Assembly (NCBI GenBank): GCA_029204225.1
Contig: CM055114.1
Location: 17,198,982 to 17,262,981 of the forward strand
Source: Diphasiastrum complanatum
Lineage: Eukaryota > Streptophyta > Lycopodiopsida > Lycopodiales > Lycopodiaceae
DNA: 64,000 nt
Direction: 5' to 3'
Below, piece after piece: positions 11,878 through 23,552 of this stretch. The translations under genes and the position numbers were made by a program. The first letter of the stretch is position 1, and each line of letters begins with the position of its first letter. Below the pieces are notes generated by a model. That model was not told the DNA's origin. It ran no database searches and saw only the letters and a list, made by a program, of their open reading frames with translations.

Positions 11878-11894
11878 TGGTGCACTTGACGGAG
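11878..11894 (+). other. Primer binding site of element B, degenerate tRNA-Asp type
   Basis: TGGTGCACTTGACGGAG lies 12 bases after the LTR end. It aligns with the element A site TGGCGCCATTGTCGGGG, which matches the complement of the plant tRNA-Asp 3' end at 15 of 17 bases. B has further changes. tRNA-Asp priming is typical of Athila-type elements. Confidence 0.6.
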
Positions 11895-11947
11895 ACAGTT
11901 TAGGAAAGTTATAAGAAATCTGACAAATCCATCTCCATCTCTAGTGT

Positions 11948-13376
11948 ATGTCAAATAGAGAATTCAGATTAGAACGATACCGTAAGCTTAGAGAGGAATT
12001 TTTATGAAGACAAAGTGAAAGTACTAGTCGAAGAAATCTAGATGAAATCACTACCCAGTTATTTGAACTCCTAATTAGCTTTGGTATAGAGGGTCCTGCT
12101 GCATGTTTCGCTTCTATCTCTAAAATTAAATACAATTATTTTAAAGGGACTTCTTTCGATGATGCAGATAGCTATGTCTCACAATTCGAGTCAATCGCTA
12201 ATGCGAATAACGAGGGAACTGACGTAGACAAACTATGAATCTTCCCTGGTCTGCTAAGAAAGCAGACGCGCATCTGGTACAGCCAAGTTGAACCAGGTCG
12301 TGTAGGAACCTGGTACCTACTGAAAGATGCATTTTTGAACTAGTTTAGAGAGATTGGTTACAAATCTAGAATTCTTGGACGTCTGAACAATGTTCAGAAG
12401 AAGAGTAAAGAATCTCTTTGCAAATATACACGAAAGGTTAAAAATCTCATAGGAAAACTAACCGGTGTATATCCCGTGGATATGCAGATCGAATGGTTTT
12501 TGGCTAGTTCACCACCAAAGATTGATCGGTATTGCAGACAAGGGGACATGACCTCCTTAGTAGCAGTAATAGCTAGTGCAAAAAATTTTGAGACTTCGAA
12601 ATTAGCACGAAAGCGATGATCGACTAAGAAATCTCGAAAGTCAAAGACTGATTCTAGTGACAACGATGATGATTCAGATTCTGATTCAAGTACCAGTTCC
12701 TCAAGTTCGAAATCTGAAAGTAGAGATTCATCAGAATCAGAAGCTGACAAAGGGGAGAGAAAGAATAAACGACGAACTAAACGAAAGGACGACACGAAAG
12801 TTGTCGAGGATAAGTCGTCAACTTCTAAAGTTGAAAAGCTTTGGAAGAGTAATATGGCTGACCTTAATAAAAATTTTAATGACTTAAAGTGCAGATCTCT
12901 GAAGTTGCAGATAAAAGACCAAAAGCGTCTTCTTCCAACTCAGAAATGTGGTGTACAAAATGTGAAACTTCTGGACACACTAAGGAAGACTACACTACTG
13001 TGAATGTCAAATACATTGAAGATCCTGCTCAGGAGGTACTTTTTATTTTTCAAAATGATGCGACTACTAACTATGTACAGGGTACTGCAGCATCAGCCGA
13101 GCAGGACAGACACAAGTTCGCACCAAAAAGACATAATCCTCCTGAATTTGTTGGATCAGTGAGTCTCAAACTGTGACTAAACCAGTTTCGAGCAACTACT
13201 ACAACTATGGAGAGCCGGGACATTTTTCTCTTAACTGTTCTCAACTGCGAAAGCCGATTGGTTATGTATCATTATGTTCAAATTGTAGAGAGCTTGGCCA
13301 CAAGTATCCTCACTACCCTCAACCGCAGAAGCCACGACCCAAATATTAGTATGTAGCAACACCAGCTGCTGTAGAC
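11948..13376 (+). pseudogene. Element B gag
   Basis: The ATG at 11948 opens a frame (MSNREFRLERYRKLREEF) with in-frame stops at 12005, 12236, 12341 and 12617. Reading through them gives a retrotransposon gag domain with FDDADSYVSQFESI, TRIWYSQVEPG and LKDAFLN. A Ser/Asp/Glu-rich tract follows (12640-12750). A one-base loss near 12887 shifts the frame into 12889-13176, which holds a knuckle-like CTKCETSGHTKEDY. Two more degenerate knuckles lie at 13190-13320. Element C, which keeps the frame here, confirms these are lesions and not introns. Confidence 0.75.
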
Positions 13377-14729
13377 ATGAAAGTGAAAGCTGCGACTGAT
13401 GTTGTTGTGCAGAGAATTGACGTTATTGAAGGAGAACTGGCAAAGACAGAGGATCAGTCCTGGCCAAGTGACGTGGAGAAATTATTCAAAGTCACAACGA
13501 GAAGCAAAAGCTCCTCGAAACCTGATCAGAAATCTTCGACAAAGCACAGAAAATCCTCAAAGAAGAAATCTTCTAGCAAAACAACGAACAAATCTACAAC
13601 TAAAGAAGATCTCAAAGATGACCCTGACTATGACCGCGATGCTGCAAAGTTATTTGCAAAAGATATCTCGACAGAAGCAAAGGAAATCATCAATGCTGAA
13701 CTTCAGACAGCTGCTGTAGAAAAGGTGGTCACTTTCGAGGAAGAGGACGAAGAAATCGCGAAGACGAAATTGTCTAGTGCTGTTATCGATAAACCAACCT
13801 CGAAATCGAAGACGAAAGAATATGACATCGTGACTGATATTGGATCCCTTCGTCCAAACATTACTTTTGAACAGCTGTTGGCAGATAACACTTATTACAG
13901 AACGCAACTAAAAGGCCTTTCTGTGTCCAAAAAGAAAAAAAAAATTTCTCTGCCAGATGCTGGTGTTTTGTCTATCGATTTAGGTGATCTCGGTGCATCT
14001 GAGATTGATATTACCATTGCGGGATGCTTGATCAAAAAAGTGTCAATTGACTCTGGTTCCAGTGTAAATATAATAACAGAAGACACAACTCATGCTTTGG
14101 GGCTGACTGACATTCAACTGACACAACAAAACATCAAGTTAGTTGATTCGACACGATGAAAACCTGTTGGAGAACTGAAGGATGTCACTGTCTACATTCA
14201 AGCCAAGCCATTCACAATAAATTTCATTGTTATCAAACCACTCGGTTTGTCATCCTATTCTGTGCTAATTGGACGACCTTGGCTTTATCAATCAAACGCA
14301 AGTGTACATTGGAAATCCAGAGAGCTGAGATTTCAGACTGGTGAGACCAATAACCGAGGTAAGCCAGCAGAACAAATTATAACCTGGAGTCGTGACAAAT
14401 ATGAAGGTAAAACTCCTTTGTCCGACACCAGCTTTACATCAGAAAAATCTTCGTATGCCTTGAATATTTTTCGCAATGAATCTGATATTGAAGTGCAGTA
14501 TTTTGAATATTACGAGAATGCTAATGATGAAGAATTATTCGATGCCTGCAACATTGAAGTGGATGTTTTGTATAAAGAAATTAACATTGCAGACACGAAC
14601 TTGAAAGAGTTTGACGATTTGAGTGATGAATCTGAACACGAATTTGGTAACAAAACCCAGGTTGACGACAAGAAAACATCTATGGAGTCACCCATGCGCG
14701 AAATTCATGGCCATACCAAGCCAGTATGA
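13377..14729 (+). pseudogene. Element B protease and flanking linkers
   Basis: 13377-14159 has a Lys/Ser-rich linker (SSTKHRKSSKKKSSSKTTNK) and the retroviral-type aspartic protease with catalytic IDSGSSVNIITED. A TGA at 14157 replaces an Arg codon seen in C. After it, 14247-14729 continues the protease (SYSVLIGRPWLYQSN) and an acidic linker (DDLSDESEHEFG). The frame is otherwise clean, so this part decayed late. Confidence 0.8.
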
Positions 14730-15897
14730 CAGAAGGTATCATATTACCATATTCTACTGAACTGATTGAACTTGCACCTAGCAGATTTGTGCATGTTTTA
14801 AAGTCACTTGGAGAATCGGAATTAGTGGAATTCACTAAACTATTGCAGGAGTATCAAGATGTTTTTGCCTGGTTGCTCGATGATTTGAAGGGTATACCTA
14901 CAAAATTCGGAGAGCACCGTATTGATCTTAAGGAAGATGATGTTGTACCTGTTCGACAGAGACAATATCGTAAGTACTCTCTCATGGTCAAGGACGAACT
15001 TAACAAGAACCTTAAGGCAGGTATAATCTATCCCGTCTTAAGTAGTGAATGGGTTTCACCCATTGTTGTCGTCCCAAAGAAGAAGACTGGCAAAATACAA
15101 ATATGCCAGGATTTCCGCAAACTCAATGCTGCCACAAGGAAGGACCATCATCCTCTACCTTTCACTGATTCCATCCTAGATCAGGTTGCTGGTCAAGAGC
15201 GTTACAGTTTCTGTGACGGCTTTTCTGGATATAATCAGGTTGGAGCGTGAAAGTAGGATTGTTCAAAGACCACCTTCACTACGGATTGGGGCACTTATGC
15301 CTACAACAAAATGCCCTTTGGTCTTTGTAACGCTCCAGCGACTTTTCAGCTAATCATGATGTTAATTTTTGCTGGCTTTCTGAGAACTTTTCTTGAAATA
15401 TTTATTGATGATTTCTATGTATACAGTGATATAAAGACACACCTGCAGAAGCTGAAATTAACATTGCAACGGTGTCGAGATACTTGTTATCTCTTCATCC
15501 AGAATAATCTTTTTTTGGTTTGAAAGAAGGAATACTGCTCGGACACAGAATATCTAACAGAGGAATAGAAGTCAACAAAGATAAAGTCGAGCTTATAAAG
15601 AATCTCCAGATACCAACCAATTTACGTGAACTAAGAGCTTTCTTAGGACATGTTGGCTATTACCGGAGATGTATTCAAAATCACCGGAGATTTATTCAAA
15701 ATCATGCTTCTATTGCTGCCTCTCTTATAAATGTACTGAAGAAACAAGTGCAATACTTGTGGACGAATGAACAACAGAAAGCATTTGAAGAACTTAAGCA
15801 AAGATTGATCAATGCTCCTATTCTGAGACCACCAACTGGGATATTTTATTTCATAGTTATGTGGATGTTTCTGCATTTGCTATTGGCGTCTGTCTAA
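14726..15897 (+). pseudogene. Element B reverse transcriptase
   Basis: This part carries the gypsy RT blocks in order: WVSPIVVVPKKKTG, ICQDFRKLNAATRKDHHPLP, YSFCDGFSGYNQV, MPFGLCNAPATFQ, catalytic FIDDFYVYSD near 15410, and GHRISNRGIEVNKDKV with LRAFLGHVGYYRR. FIDDF in place of YVDD or FLDD fits Athila/Tat. A stop near 15248 and frame changes near 15520 break it. A 24-bp tandem duplication at about 15662-15710 doubles the R-R-x-I-Q-N-H segment. Confidence 0.85.
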
Positions 15898-16220
15898 GCC
15901 AGAAGGATGACCAGAAGAAGGATCATCCCATCTACTATGCAAGTCGACAGCTCAGTGCATCAGAGAAGAATTATTCAGCTACAAAAAGGGAAGCACCTGG
16001 CATGATTTTCACTATTAAATTTTTTTGGCATTACTTGCTGGGATATGCATTTATTTTTCATGTGGATTATTATGCTCTTAAGTATCTTGTAAATAAACCA
16101 GATCTATTAGGACGAATTGCTCGATGGGTTCTACTTTTGCAGAAATTCACTTATCAAGTAGAGCTTCGTCAAGAAAAATATCATACGAATGTTGATTATC
16201 TATCGCGACTCAGCACCTGA
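15841..16220 (+). pseudogene. Element B RNase H
   Basis: The frame 15861-16220 reads DVSAFAIGVCLSQKD, PIYYASRQLSASEKNYSATK and YHTNVDYLSRLST, the gypsy RNase H with the catalytic Asp of the first motif and the final D-x-LSR element. It is in a different frame from the RT before it, and the first strand is altered. A TGA follows directly after the LSRLST end. Confidence 0.8.
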
Positions 16221-16286
16221 AAAATTGAAGACCCTATCAATGATGATTTTCTAGACGAACATTTATTCGAGATTTCATCTACAAAT

Positions 16287-17538
16287 TTGCTATATTCTGG
16301 TATCATTACTTATCTTAAGGATCAGATATATCCGGATGGTTATGATTTGGAGCAAAAGATAGTTTCTCAATATAAGGTAGCACCTTATACAATTATTAAC
16401 AATGTTCAGTACAAGCTTGGTGCTGACCATCAACTACAAAGATGTCTCGAAACTAAAGACATTAAAAAGGTCGTTAAGCCTTACACTCAGAAGATGCTAG
16501 TGGACATTTTGCTTTGAAAAATACAGTTAATAAGATATTGACTGCCAAGTACTGGTGGCCAACAATGTTCAAGGATGTGTCAAACTTTATTCTTTCATGT
16601 GCTCCATGCCAGAGACCTGGTAAGCCTACAAAAGCAATGAATTGGCCGTTGACACCAATCCTGCCGCTTGCACCGCACCATTCGAGAAGTAGGGGATTGA
16701 CTTTGTTGGTCCAATCAAACCTGTGACTCAACATACAAAATGTCGTTATATTCTAGTTGCAATTGATTATGCTACAAGGAACGTTGAAGTAGAGTCGACG
16801 AAACGAAACGATGCAAAAACTGTTGCGACATTTTTACTTAAAGATATAATCACAAGATATGGTTGTCCACTCAAACTAGTAAGTGACCGAGGTACACATT
16901 TTTTAAATGACACTATATGGTTGCTGACAATTTATTTCCTCATCAAACACAGAAAAACTACACCGTATAATCCAAAAGCAAACGGGTTGACAGAAAGAGC
17001 TAATGGAATTTTATGTAAGATCCTGAACAAAATTACTATTGCACATGCAACAGATTGAGATCAGAAACTACCATCAGTTCTCTGGGCTTATCGCAACACA
17101 GAGAAAATCACGACGAAATAGACACCATATTTTCTTACGTATGGTATGCATCCTATTTTGTCAATTGGATTTGAGGTGAAAACCTTTTATATTCAAGCTC
17201 AACGAACAGATGCAGAATGTATAAACGAAAGGTTGACTAATATTGAAGAACTAGCTGAAGCTCGAGAGACTTCACAAAAACTAACGAAGGAAATCCAGAA
17301 ACAAAGAAAGAAGAAATATGACAGTCATATAAAAAACTGTGATCTTAAAGTTGATGATTATGCGTTGATATATGACAGTCACCATCAAAAGTTCCCTGGA
17401 AAACTCCATATGCGATGGCTTGGACCTTATAAAGTCATAGAGGTGTTTGACAATGATTCTGTGTAACTTCAATCACTTGAAGGTGAACTATTACCTACAC
17501 ATATTAACGGGTCCAGACTTAAGAAATACTACCTTTGA
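16287..17538 (+). pseudogene. Element B integrase
   Basis: Pieces 16287-16517, 16514-16726, 16723-17058 and 17146-17466 together give an integrase. They include the zinc region (KYWWPTMFKDVSNF, CAPCQRPGKP), RYILVAIDYATRNVE, the second catalytic Asp in VSDRGTHFLND, Glu in NGLTERANGIL and the tail MRWLGPYKVIEVF ending LKKYYL at 17538. Stops at about 17056, 17121 and 17464 and two frame changes break it. The catalytic residues that can be read are intact, unlike C. Confidence 0.85.
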
Positions 17539-17611
17539 CCAGAATTCTTTTTTATTTTCTAGTATTTTTTTGAAATTAATCGCGAATTTTCTTTTATCTT
17601 CTCTAAAAATT

Positions 17612-17924
17612 TTCTAGAAATTTTCTTGAAATTTTTGAGAATTTTTCTTGACTTCTCTCAATCTTTCAATATCATTTTTAAAGTATTTTTGAGAATTTTT
17701 CGTGACACTAAATTTGTTAATCAAATTTTCGTAAATCGTTTTCGAGAATTTTTCTAGAATCTTTTCTAGCATTTTCTCCAGTTTTTCGAGAAATTTTCTA
17801 GTATGTTGCTAAAATTTTCGAGAAATTTTTGAGAGTTTCTGTATCATTTTTTAGGATCCTTCGAGAAAGTTTTGCAAAACTTTTTTAGAATTTTTTTAGC
17901 ATATTTTCAAAAATCTTTCGAGAA
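17612..17924. promoter_or_regulatory. TTCnnGAA array in element B (heat-shock-element-like)
   Basis: Eight exact TTCnnGAA palindromes (TTCTAGAA, TTCTTGAA and repeated TTCGAGAA) lie in 313 bp, embedded in runs of T and A. The array begins about 70 bp after the integrase stop and ends about 400 bp before the third ORF, the same position as in A and C. Confidence 0.5.
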
Positions 17925-18319
17925 TCTCTCGACATACTTTTTGTATCCCTCCATTAAAGATGATGGCCATTATTCACACGTGTGTACGCTCACATATCAA
18001 AACAGATATTGTTTCTCCTTAATTTATTTATTTTTCTTTTCACAAACGGTCTTTCGTCATTGAAGATCGATCTGTTAAATTATAGTTTCAAACACTGAGC
18101 CATGCACGTCCTCCATAAATGGAAGTGACAGATGTCAAGTCACCATGCCACGTCATCATCCCTTCCACACCGCTACTGCTTATTAGAGTTATTTTTCATT
18201 TTTCTTCTTTACACTTTCTGCTTGCGAGTTTATACTTTCCTACCCTCATTCTCTTTGTGATCAAAGCACTCTTTTGTGAACTATTGTGATCTATGGAGCT
18301 ATCATCAAACATTCAACCA
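17925..18319 (+). promoter_or_regulatory. Putative internal promoter region for third ORF in B
   Basis: The region holds the perfect 10-bp palindrome CACACGTGTG at 17975-17984 (E/G-box type) and GCCACGTCATC at 18147-18157 (ACGT core). Both are kept in element C, where the palindrome is at 26055-26064. A TATA-like TTTATACTTTCC lies near 18230, about 90 bp before the ATG. Promoter activity is inference. Confidence 0.35.
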
Positions 18320-20963
18320 ATGGCTTCCAGATCAAGTTCTAGCTCTAATATCATCTAGAAAGCATGTGTAGAAATCCACCTGGCATCCATCCAGTTCTTT
18401 TTGGATCGATGCAGGTTGGGTGATTTGAAAGTGGACCCCTCCATCATCCTCTCTGAAGTCAGTAATGAGTTTGTAAACTCTATCCATTCAATTTCGGAGG
18501 AGGAATTCAAAGTTCACATATGAGGCCAATTCTTCACCATCTCTGAAGACTTGTTCTACACAACCCTCGGCTTACCAATGGATGGGAAGATGGTTGCAAC
18601 CAATAAGAATTTGGTGGATGAAGTTGCCCACTTCCTAAGCAACTGCTTCGTACCCACGAAGGGGTACAAAATCTCCATGATCCAAGATACAACATTCAAA
18701 CTGTTTTGTAAATATGCAAACCAAGCAATATTTTGACGGATGCGGATGCAACAATTTCAGTTCAAAATTTTGGTTACATATTGGATGCGCTTGCGGGTAA
18801 TCTAGTGTGCTTCGGCGTTATCACATACAAAGCTTTTTTTTGCGCTGGATCAAACATCAAAAGTTTTCTGGAGTCAGAGCCCATGTTTCGCAAAAGAAAA
18901 TAATGCTAACGGGAAGGATGTTGGCTCCCAAGCCAATTGATCTTTCCAGCCTCACCCGTGCCTATTTCGGTTACATCCGATGCTGCACCAACAGTCGAAG
19001 TAGCAGCCACCACTACTATGGAGATTGAAGCTGTGGCAATGGATATCGATGGAGTTGTTGCTGCTGCTGCTGATTCTTCAAAGCCAGCATCCGCTTCCAC
19101 ATTTCAGAAGCAGCAGAGGGCATCGACCTCTGAGGATGACGCAACCCAGTCCGACACATCAGACAAAGGACGAACAGCTGCTGAAGGCAACACTGGGGCA
19201 CCTATGACAGATGAAGAAGAACCAGATGACCAGCCCCAGTGGTTTCGATCCATGACAGAGAAAGCCAAGAATCTAGTGGCTGAAGTATATGAGTTCGACA
19301 AGTACCATTGACAACTCACGATGCAGCTTATCAACTCAGAGAAGAAATCTCTAGACTCTCAGAAGGAGTCCATCGAGAAGATCGATTCGCTCGAATCAGA
19401 CAGCATGAAACTGATTGAACAAAATCGTTCTCTCAAAACACAGCTTCAGACTCTAATAAAGAAAGCTGATTCTTTGAAGTAGACAAATAAGACGATTGAG
19501 ACCAAGTCTGACAATTTTCAAACTCAAAATGATTCTTTGAAGCAGCAACTTTTGGCTGTGAATCAACACAATGTCGTCCTCTAGAAACATTTACAGGAGG
19601 AGTGAATGACAAGACTAAAGGTAGAAGCTGCTCTGTCTCTGAGCACGAATGCAGGGTCAATTACAATCGATCTCACGAAGCTGAACCAACTCTAAGGTCA
19701 GATGCTCGAAAATTTTCGAGTCGAGTTCTTACAACCGCTTGAGGATGCGAAGGCTCTTGTCGAGGAAGAGTTAGCTGAGCTGAAGGAGCTCTCAAGTGAT
19801 GCCACCCCATCTTGCAGCGGGCCCGATGCACACGATGAATACCTTCAGGCCCTGCTTCGAATTGATGACCTCACACAACAAATCCAAATTGTGTCTGCTT
19901 GCACCGGAGCCTCAGACCATCCAGAATTCTTGGAGGCTGTCGCAAAGATTGACAAGCTCAAACATGAGTTGTCAAATCTTAAGCAGCAATTGGACGATCA
20001 GAAGCTGGCTGCTGAGTTGCAAACTCAGGACTTGGCAACTGCATCTACGTAGCCAAAGCGAATGCGGTGAAATCAGTCGAAGGTATGTGCTAACAAATTC
20101 TGTGCATTTGCTAAATGCTTCTAGAAATGGTGTCCACATGCTTTTAATATTGAGTTGCAATGGCGTGTGGATTACATGATGCTACCAGGCACAGTAGGCA
20201 TCGCCTTCGACGAATGGAAGCGACCTTGAGAGAAGGATGACTTTCTTTGGTTATGGGCCCAGCTCTCTATCGAGCAGAAAGGATGTCTCTGTTGGGGCAT
20301 AATCCAGGGTAAGTTCCAGGCCGTACATTTCGGATCAGCAGAGCTATACATAGGCTCTTCGGCTATGTATGCTCTCGAATATATTCGAATCAAAGAACTT
20401 CAATTTTTGCGGAACGAAGATAATAAACGACATTTTTGGAAGCAAAAGTCACAGTTTCAGTTGTACAAACCACAAGCTGTTGCAGATTTAGGTGCATTCG
20501 ACGATGCAGATTGTTGATTAATATAAATATGGCTTATCCGAAATTATTCAATCTTTATGTGGATTGGAAGCGAAACCTTGCAGAATATTTTGCAGAGATT
20601 CGACATAATTTGCAAGATAGAAAGAAGTCATTCCGTTATAAGCAGTTTTGTACATATACATTTCGACAGTTTGGTACCATGGCGGCAAAGACATTATTTT
20701 TTGTTCAGAATCTTTATGTTAAAGGCAATTTTATTAGATTTTCAGCTCGTTACTATAAAGAAATCACTCTACGTAGTGATTCAGACAAAGATACCAAGTT
20801 AACCCAGGAGCTGTTCGATGGAACATTGCTCCCGGTTAAGTTAGAAGAATTCGGCAACTTACCAATTGGTCGCTACACAAAATCAAAAGAAGACTTGCTC
20901 TTGATTGAAGCTCAACAAAACTTGGAGCTTGTTCAAAAATTATATGAAGAACTGAATCGTTAA
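18320..20963 (+). pseudogene. Element B third ORF, most complete copy, with stops
   Basis: The start is ATG at 18320 (MASRSSSSSNII). Reading through stops and frame changes gives four parts. First is an N-terminal domain (to about 18940: FFLDRCRLGDLKVDPSIIL, CFVPTKGYKISMIQDTT). Second is an acidic linker (18960-19240: DDATQSDTSDKGR). Third is a long coiled coil in two blocks (19250-20050: VAEVYEFDKYH, EEELAELKELSSDA, DKLKHELSNLKQQLDD). Fourth is a C-terminal domain of about 280 residues (20080-20963: GIAFDEWKRP, FWKQKSQFQLYKPQ, YKQFCTYTFRQFG, LLPVKLEEFGNLPIG, ending EELNR). It has no transmembrane or signal segment, so it does not look like an envelope. Function is unknown. Confidence 0.7.
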
Positions 20964-21239
20964 TGAATATTCATTCGTGTCTTTGTCGTGGTGATGTTTC
21001 TATGGGATGCTGAATTTTTGAAGTTTAAAGATGTTTTGAAGTTTGATTCTAGTTTTCATCAACAATTCAAAGATCAACTCAAAACAACCTATTCAATTAA
21101 AGAAACAGCAAGACACATATTCTCTAAGACGAAGAAATATCTAAAGGATGAAATACACGATGAAATATCTTTTCGCCTCAATGAAAATATGACAAACAAG
21201 AATGTTCACGAGGACGTTTCACATTTGAGGAAGGGGATA
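20964..21239 (+). other. Element B 3' tail and polypurine tract
   Basis: The sequence between the third-ORF stop and the 3' LTR. GAGGAAGGGGA at 21227-21237 is the polypurine tract, two bases before the LTR start. The same tract sits beside the C LTR at 23254-23264 on the other strand. A 105-codon frame here runs on into the LTR, and indels against C argue that it is not coding. Confidence 0.65.
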
Positions 21240-21996
21240 TGTGATGCCACAAAAATGTTAAATATTGAATATCAATATAAATATGGCATGATATATCGAA
21301 AATGAAGATATGAGCTGGTTAAGTATAAATCATGAAGAGGCCTAAGTCATTTTTCGGGAATATATCTCTTAAGTACTTGTCTTGTAATTAAGGACAAGAC
21401 CTTTAAAAGGAAAAGACATTGCCTTCGACAACCTTTACTAGGTCGTCCATACGAAACGACTAGATATGAAAAGACATGTTAAACTAGAGTAACTTTAACT
21501 CATAGTTAAGTATAGTTCCTATGGTATAGTTGAACGTATTTTCAGTTTAATTGCTAAATAGACCCTTTCGCGGGAGCGACGCACCTATTGTTTAAAAGGT
21601 GTGCTTGTTCGTCCCGTAGAACATATATAGATCTCACACTTCAGTCTCGATCATCGAGAGAGAAGAGTTTATGCTTATGTAAGAGATTGAAGAAGTGAAT
21701 AGAGTTCTGTGAGTTATTCTCTCTTATCTTTGTTCTCTGCACTGCTGAATGTGAGTGATCTTGAGTCTGCTAACAATCTCTAACACATTTCATGAATTAC
21801 TCTCTGATCAGACAGACGCTCTAGTGCATTACAGTCGTTTGTTGTGTATCTGTAAAGCATGCTCTAAAGAATTGTCTTAAAACTATCTTATTTGTCTGTC
21901 GCGAATGCTTTCTTTTCGGCACTCGAATAACGACTATCTTTGGTACAATCTAGCACGATCATTGAATAAAGCTATATACATATGAGATGACAGTCC
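21240..21996 (+). repeat. Element B 3' LTR, left portion
   Basis: The first 757 bp of the LTR, from TGTGATGCCAC to GACAGTCC, with TATATA at 21624-21629. It stops where element C begins, and the remainder resumes at about 32061 with CCCTGTCTGAAG, as in the intact 5' LTR near 11372. It lies head-on to C's 3' LTR and forms a long inverted repeat. Confidence 0.85.
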
Positions 21997-23251
21997 TGTC
22001 GTGCTATACCAACAGGGTTAATATAGATTTTGTAGTGAAAAGTATCGTTCCCACAGAGGACAGTGTTAGAAAGATATGTTTTTGGTGTAATTATGGCAGG
22101 TGGTTTTGAATGTTATTCTGGTTGTCGACAGACATTAAAAAATAACCAGTATTACTTATATTTGGAATGGGTAATGTTAATGAATTCAGAACAACAATCT
22201 GGCCTCTATCGAATTGAAGGAAGCGCGTTCTACAGATGAGATGTTATCAGAGTAGTACAGTAGTACTACACTCTGGCTGATTAAGGTGTCAACAGAGAAT
22301 AAAAAATTGTTCGATGTATTCACGACTACGCAGACAATTAATTAATCAAGTTCGTGAACTATTCGTTCCTAGACAATAGTCCTCAACAACTAAAGCCCAA
22401 CTTAATGGTTAAAGAGCACGCATGGTTTTAGAGCACGTTAGAAACTTATATCAATGCCAATCAAGAAAATAGATCAAAGACTCAATTCTTTAGACAGGGA
22501 CTGTCATCTCATTTGTATACATACAACTTAATTCAATGATCGTGCTAGACTACACAAAGATAGTCATTATTTGAGTGTCGAAAAGAAAGTATTCGCGACA
22601 GACAAATAAGATGATTTTAAGACAGTTCTTTAGAGCATGCTTTACGGAAACACAACAAATGACTATAATGCACTAGAGCGTCTGTCTGATCAGACAGTAA
22701 TTCATGAAATGCGTTAGAGATTGTTAGCAGACTCAAGATCACTCACACTCAGCAGTGTGGAGAACAGAGATAAGGGAGAATAACTCACATAACTCTATTC
22801 ACTTCTTCAATCTCTTACATAAGCATAAACTCTTCTCTCTCGATGATAGAGACTGAAGTGTGAGATCAATATATGTACGGGACGAACAAACACACCTCTT
22901 AAACAATAGGTGCGTCGCTCCCGCAAAAGGGTCTAGTTAAAAATTAAACTGAAAATACGTTCAACTATACCATAAGAGGTATACTTAATTATGAGTTACT
23001 CTAGTTTAACATGTCTTTTCATAACTAGTCGTTTCATATGGATGACCTAGCTAAGGGTTATCCAAGGCAATGTCTTTTCCTATTAAAGGTCTAGCCCTTA
23101 ATTTATAAGGCAAGTACCTAGGAGATATATTCTCAAAAAATGACTTAGGCCTCTTCATGATTTATACTTAACTAGCTCATATCTTCATTTTTGAGTATAT
23201 CATGTCATATTTATGTTGATATTCAATTTTTGATATTTGCCTGGCATCACA
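21997..23251 (-). repeat. Element C 3' LTR (complete)
   Basis: A 1255-bp LTR in minus orientation, from TGTGATGCCAGG (at 23251) down to GTATAGCACGACA (at 21997). The polypurine tract lies at 23254-23264. Against the surviving part of C's 5' LTR, many differences are C-to-T or G-to-A, several at CpG sites. The TATA core is degenerate here (TATATT). Confidence 0.85.
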
Positions 23252-23552
23252 TATCCCCTTCCTCAAATGTGAACCGTCCTCGTGAACATATCATCTTTAT
23301 TTCGAGAATTATTCGAGAAACATTCTTGTTCGTCAGATTTTTGTTGAGTCGAAAACAGATATTTCTTCATATGATTCGTCCTTTAGATATTTCTTCAAAG
23401 AATATGTGTCTTGTTGTTGCGTTGAGTAGGTTGATTTTGAGTTGAAATTGTTTGATGAAAACTGGAATCAAACTTCAAAACATCTTCAAACTACAAAGAT
23501 CTAGCTTCAGTATCACAGATAGGCATTAGCATGACAAGGACATGAATAATAT

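Noticed and set aside
20988-21305. 105-codon frame after the third ORF of element B
   Set aside because: It runs across the purine tract into the LTR, and the matching part of element C has indels that break it.
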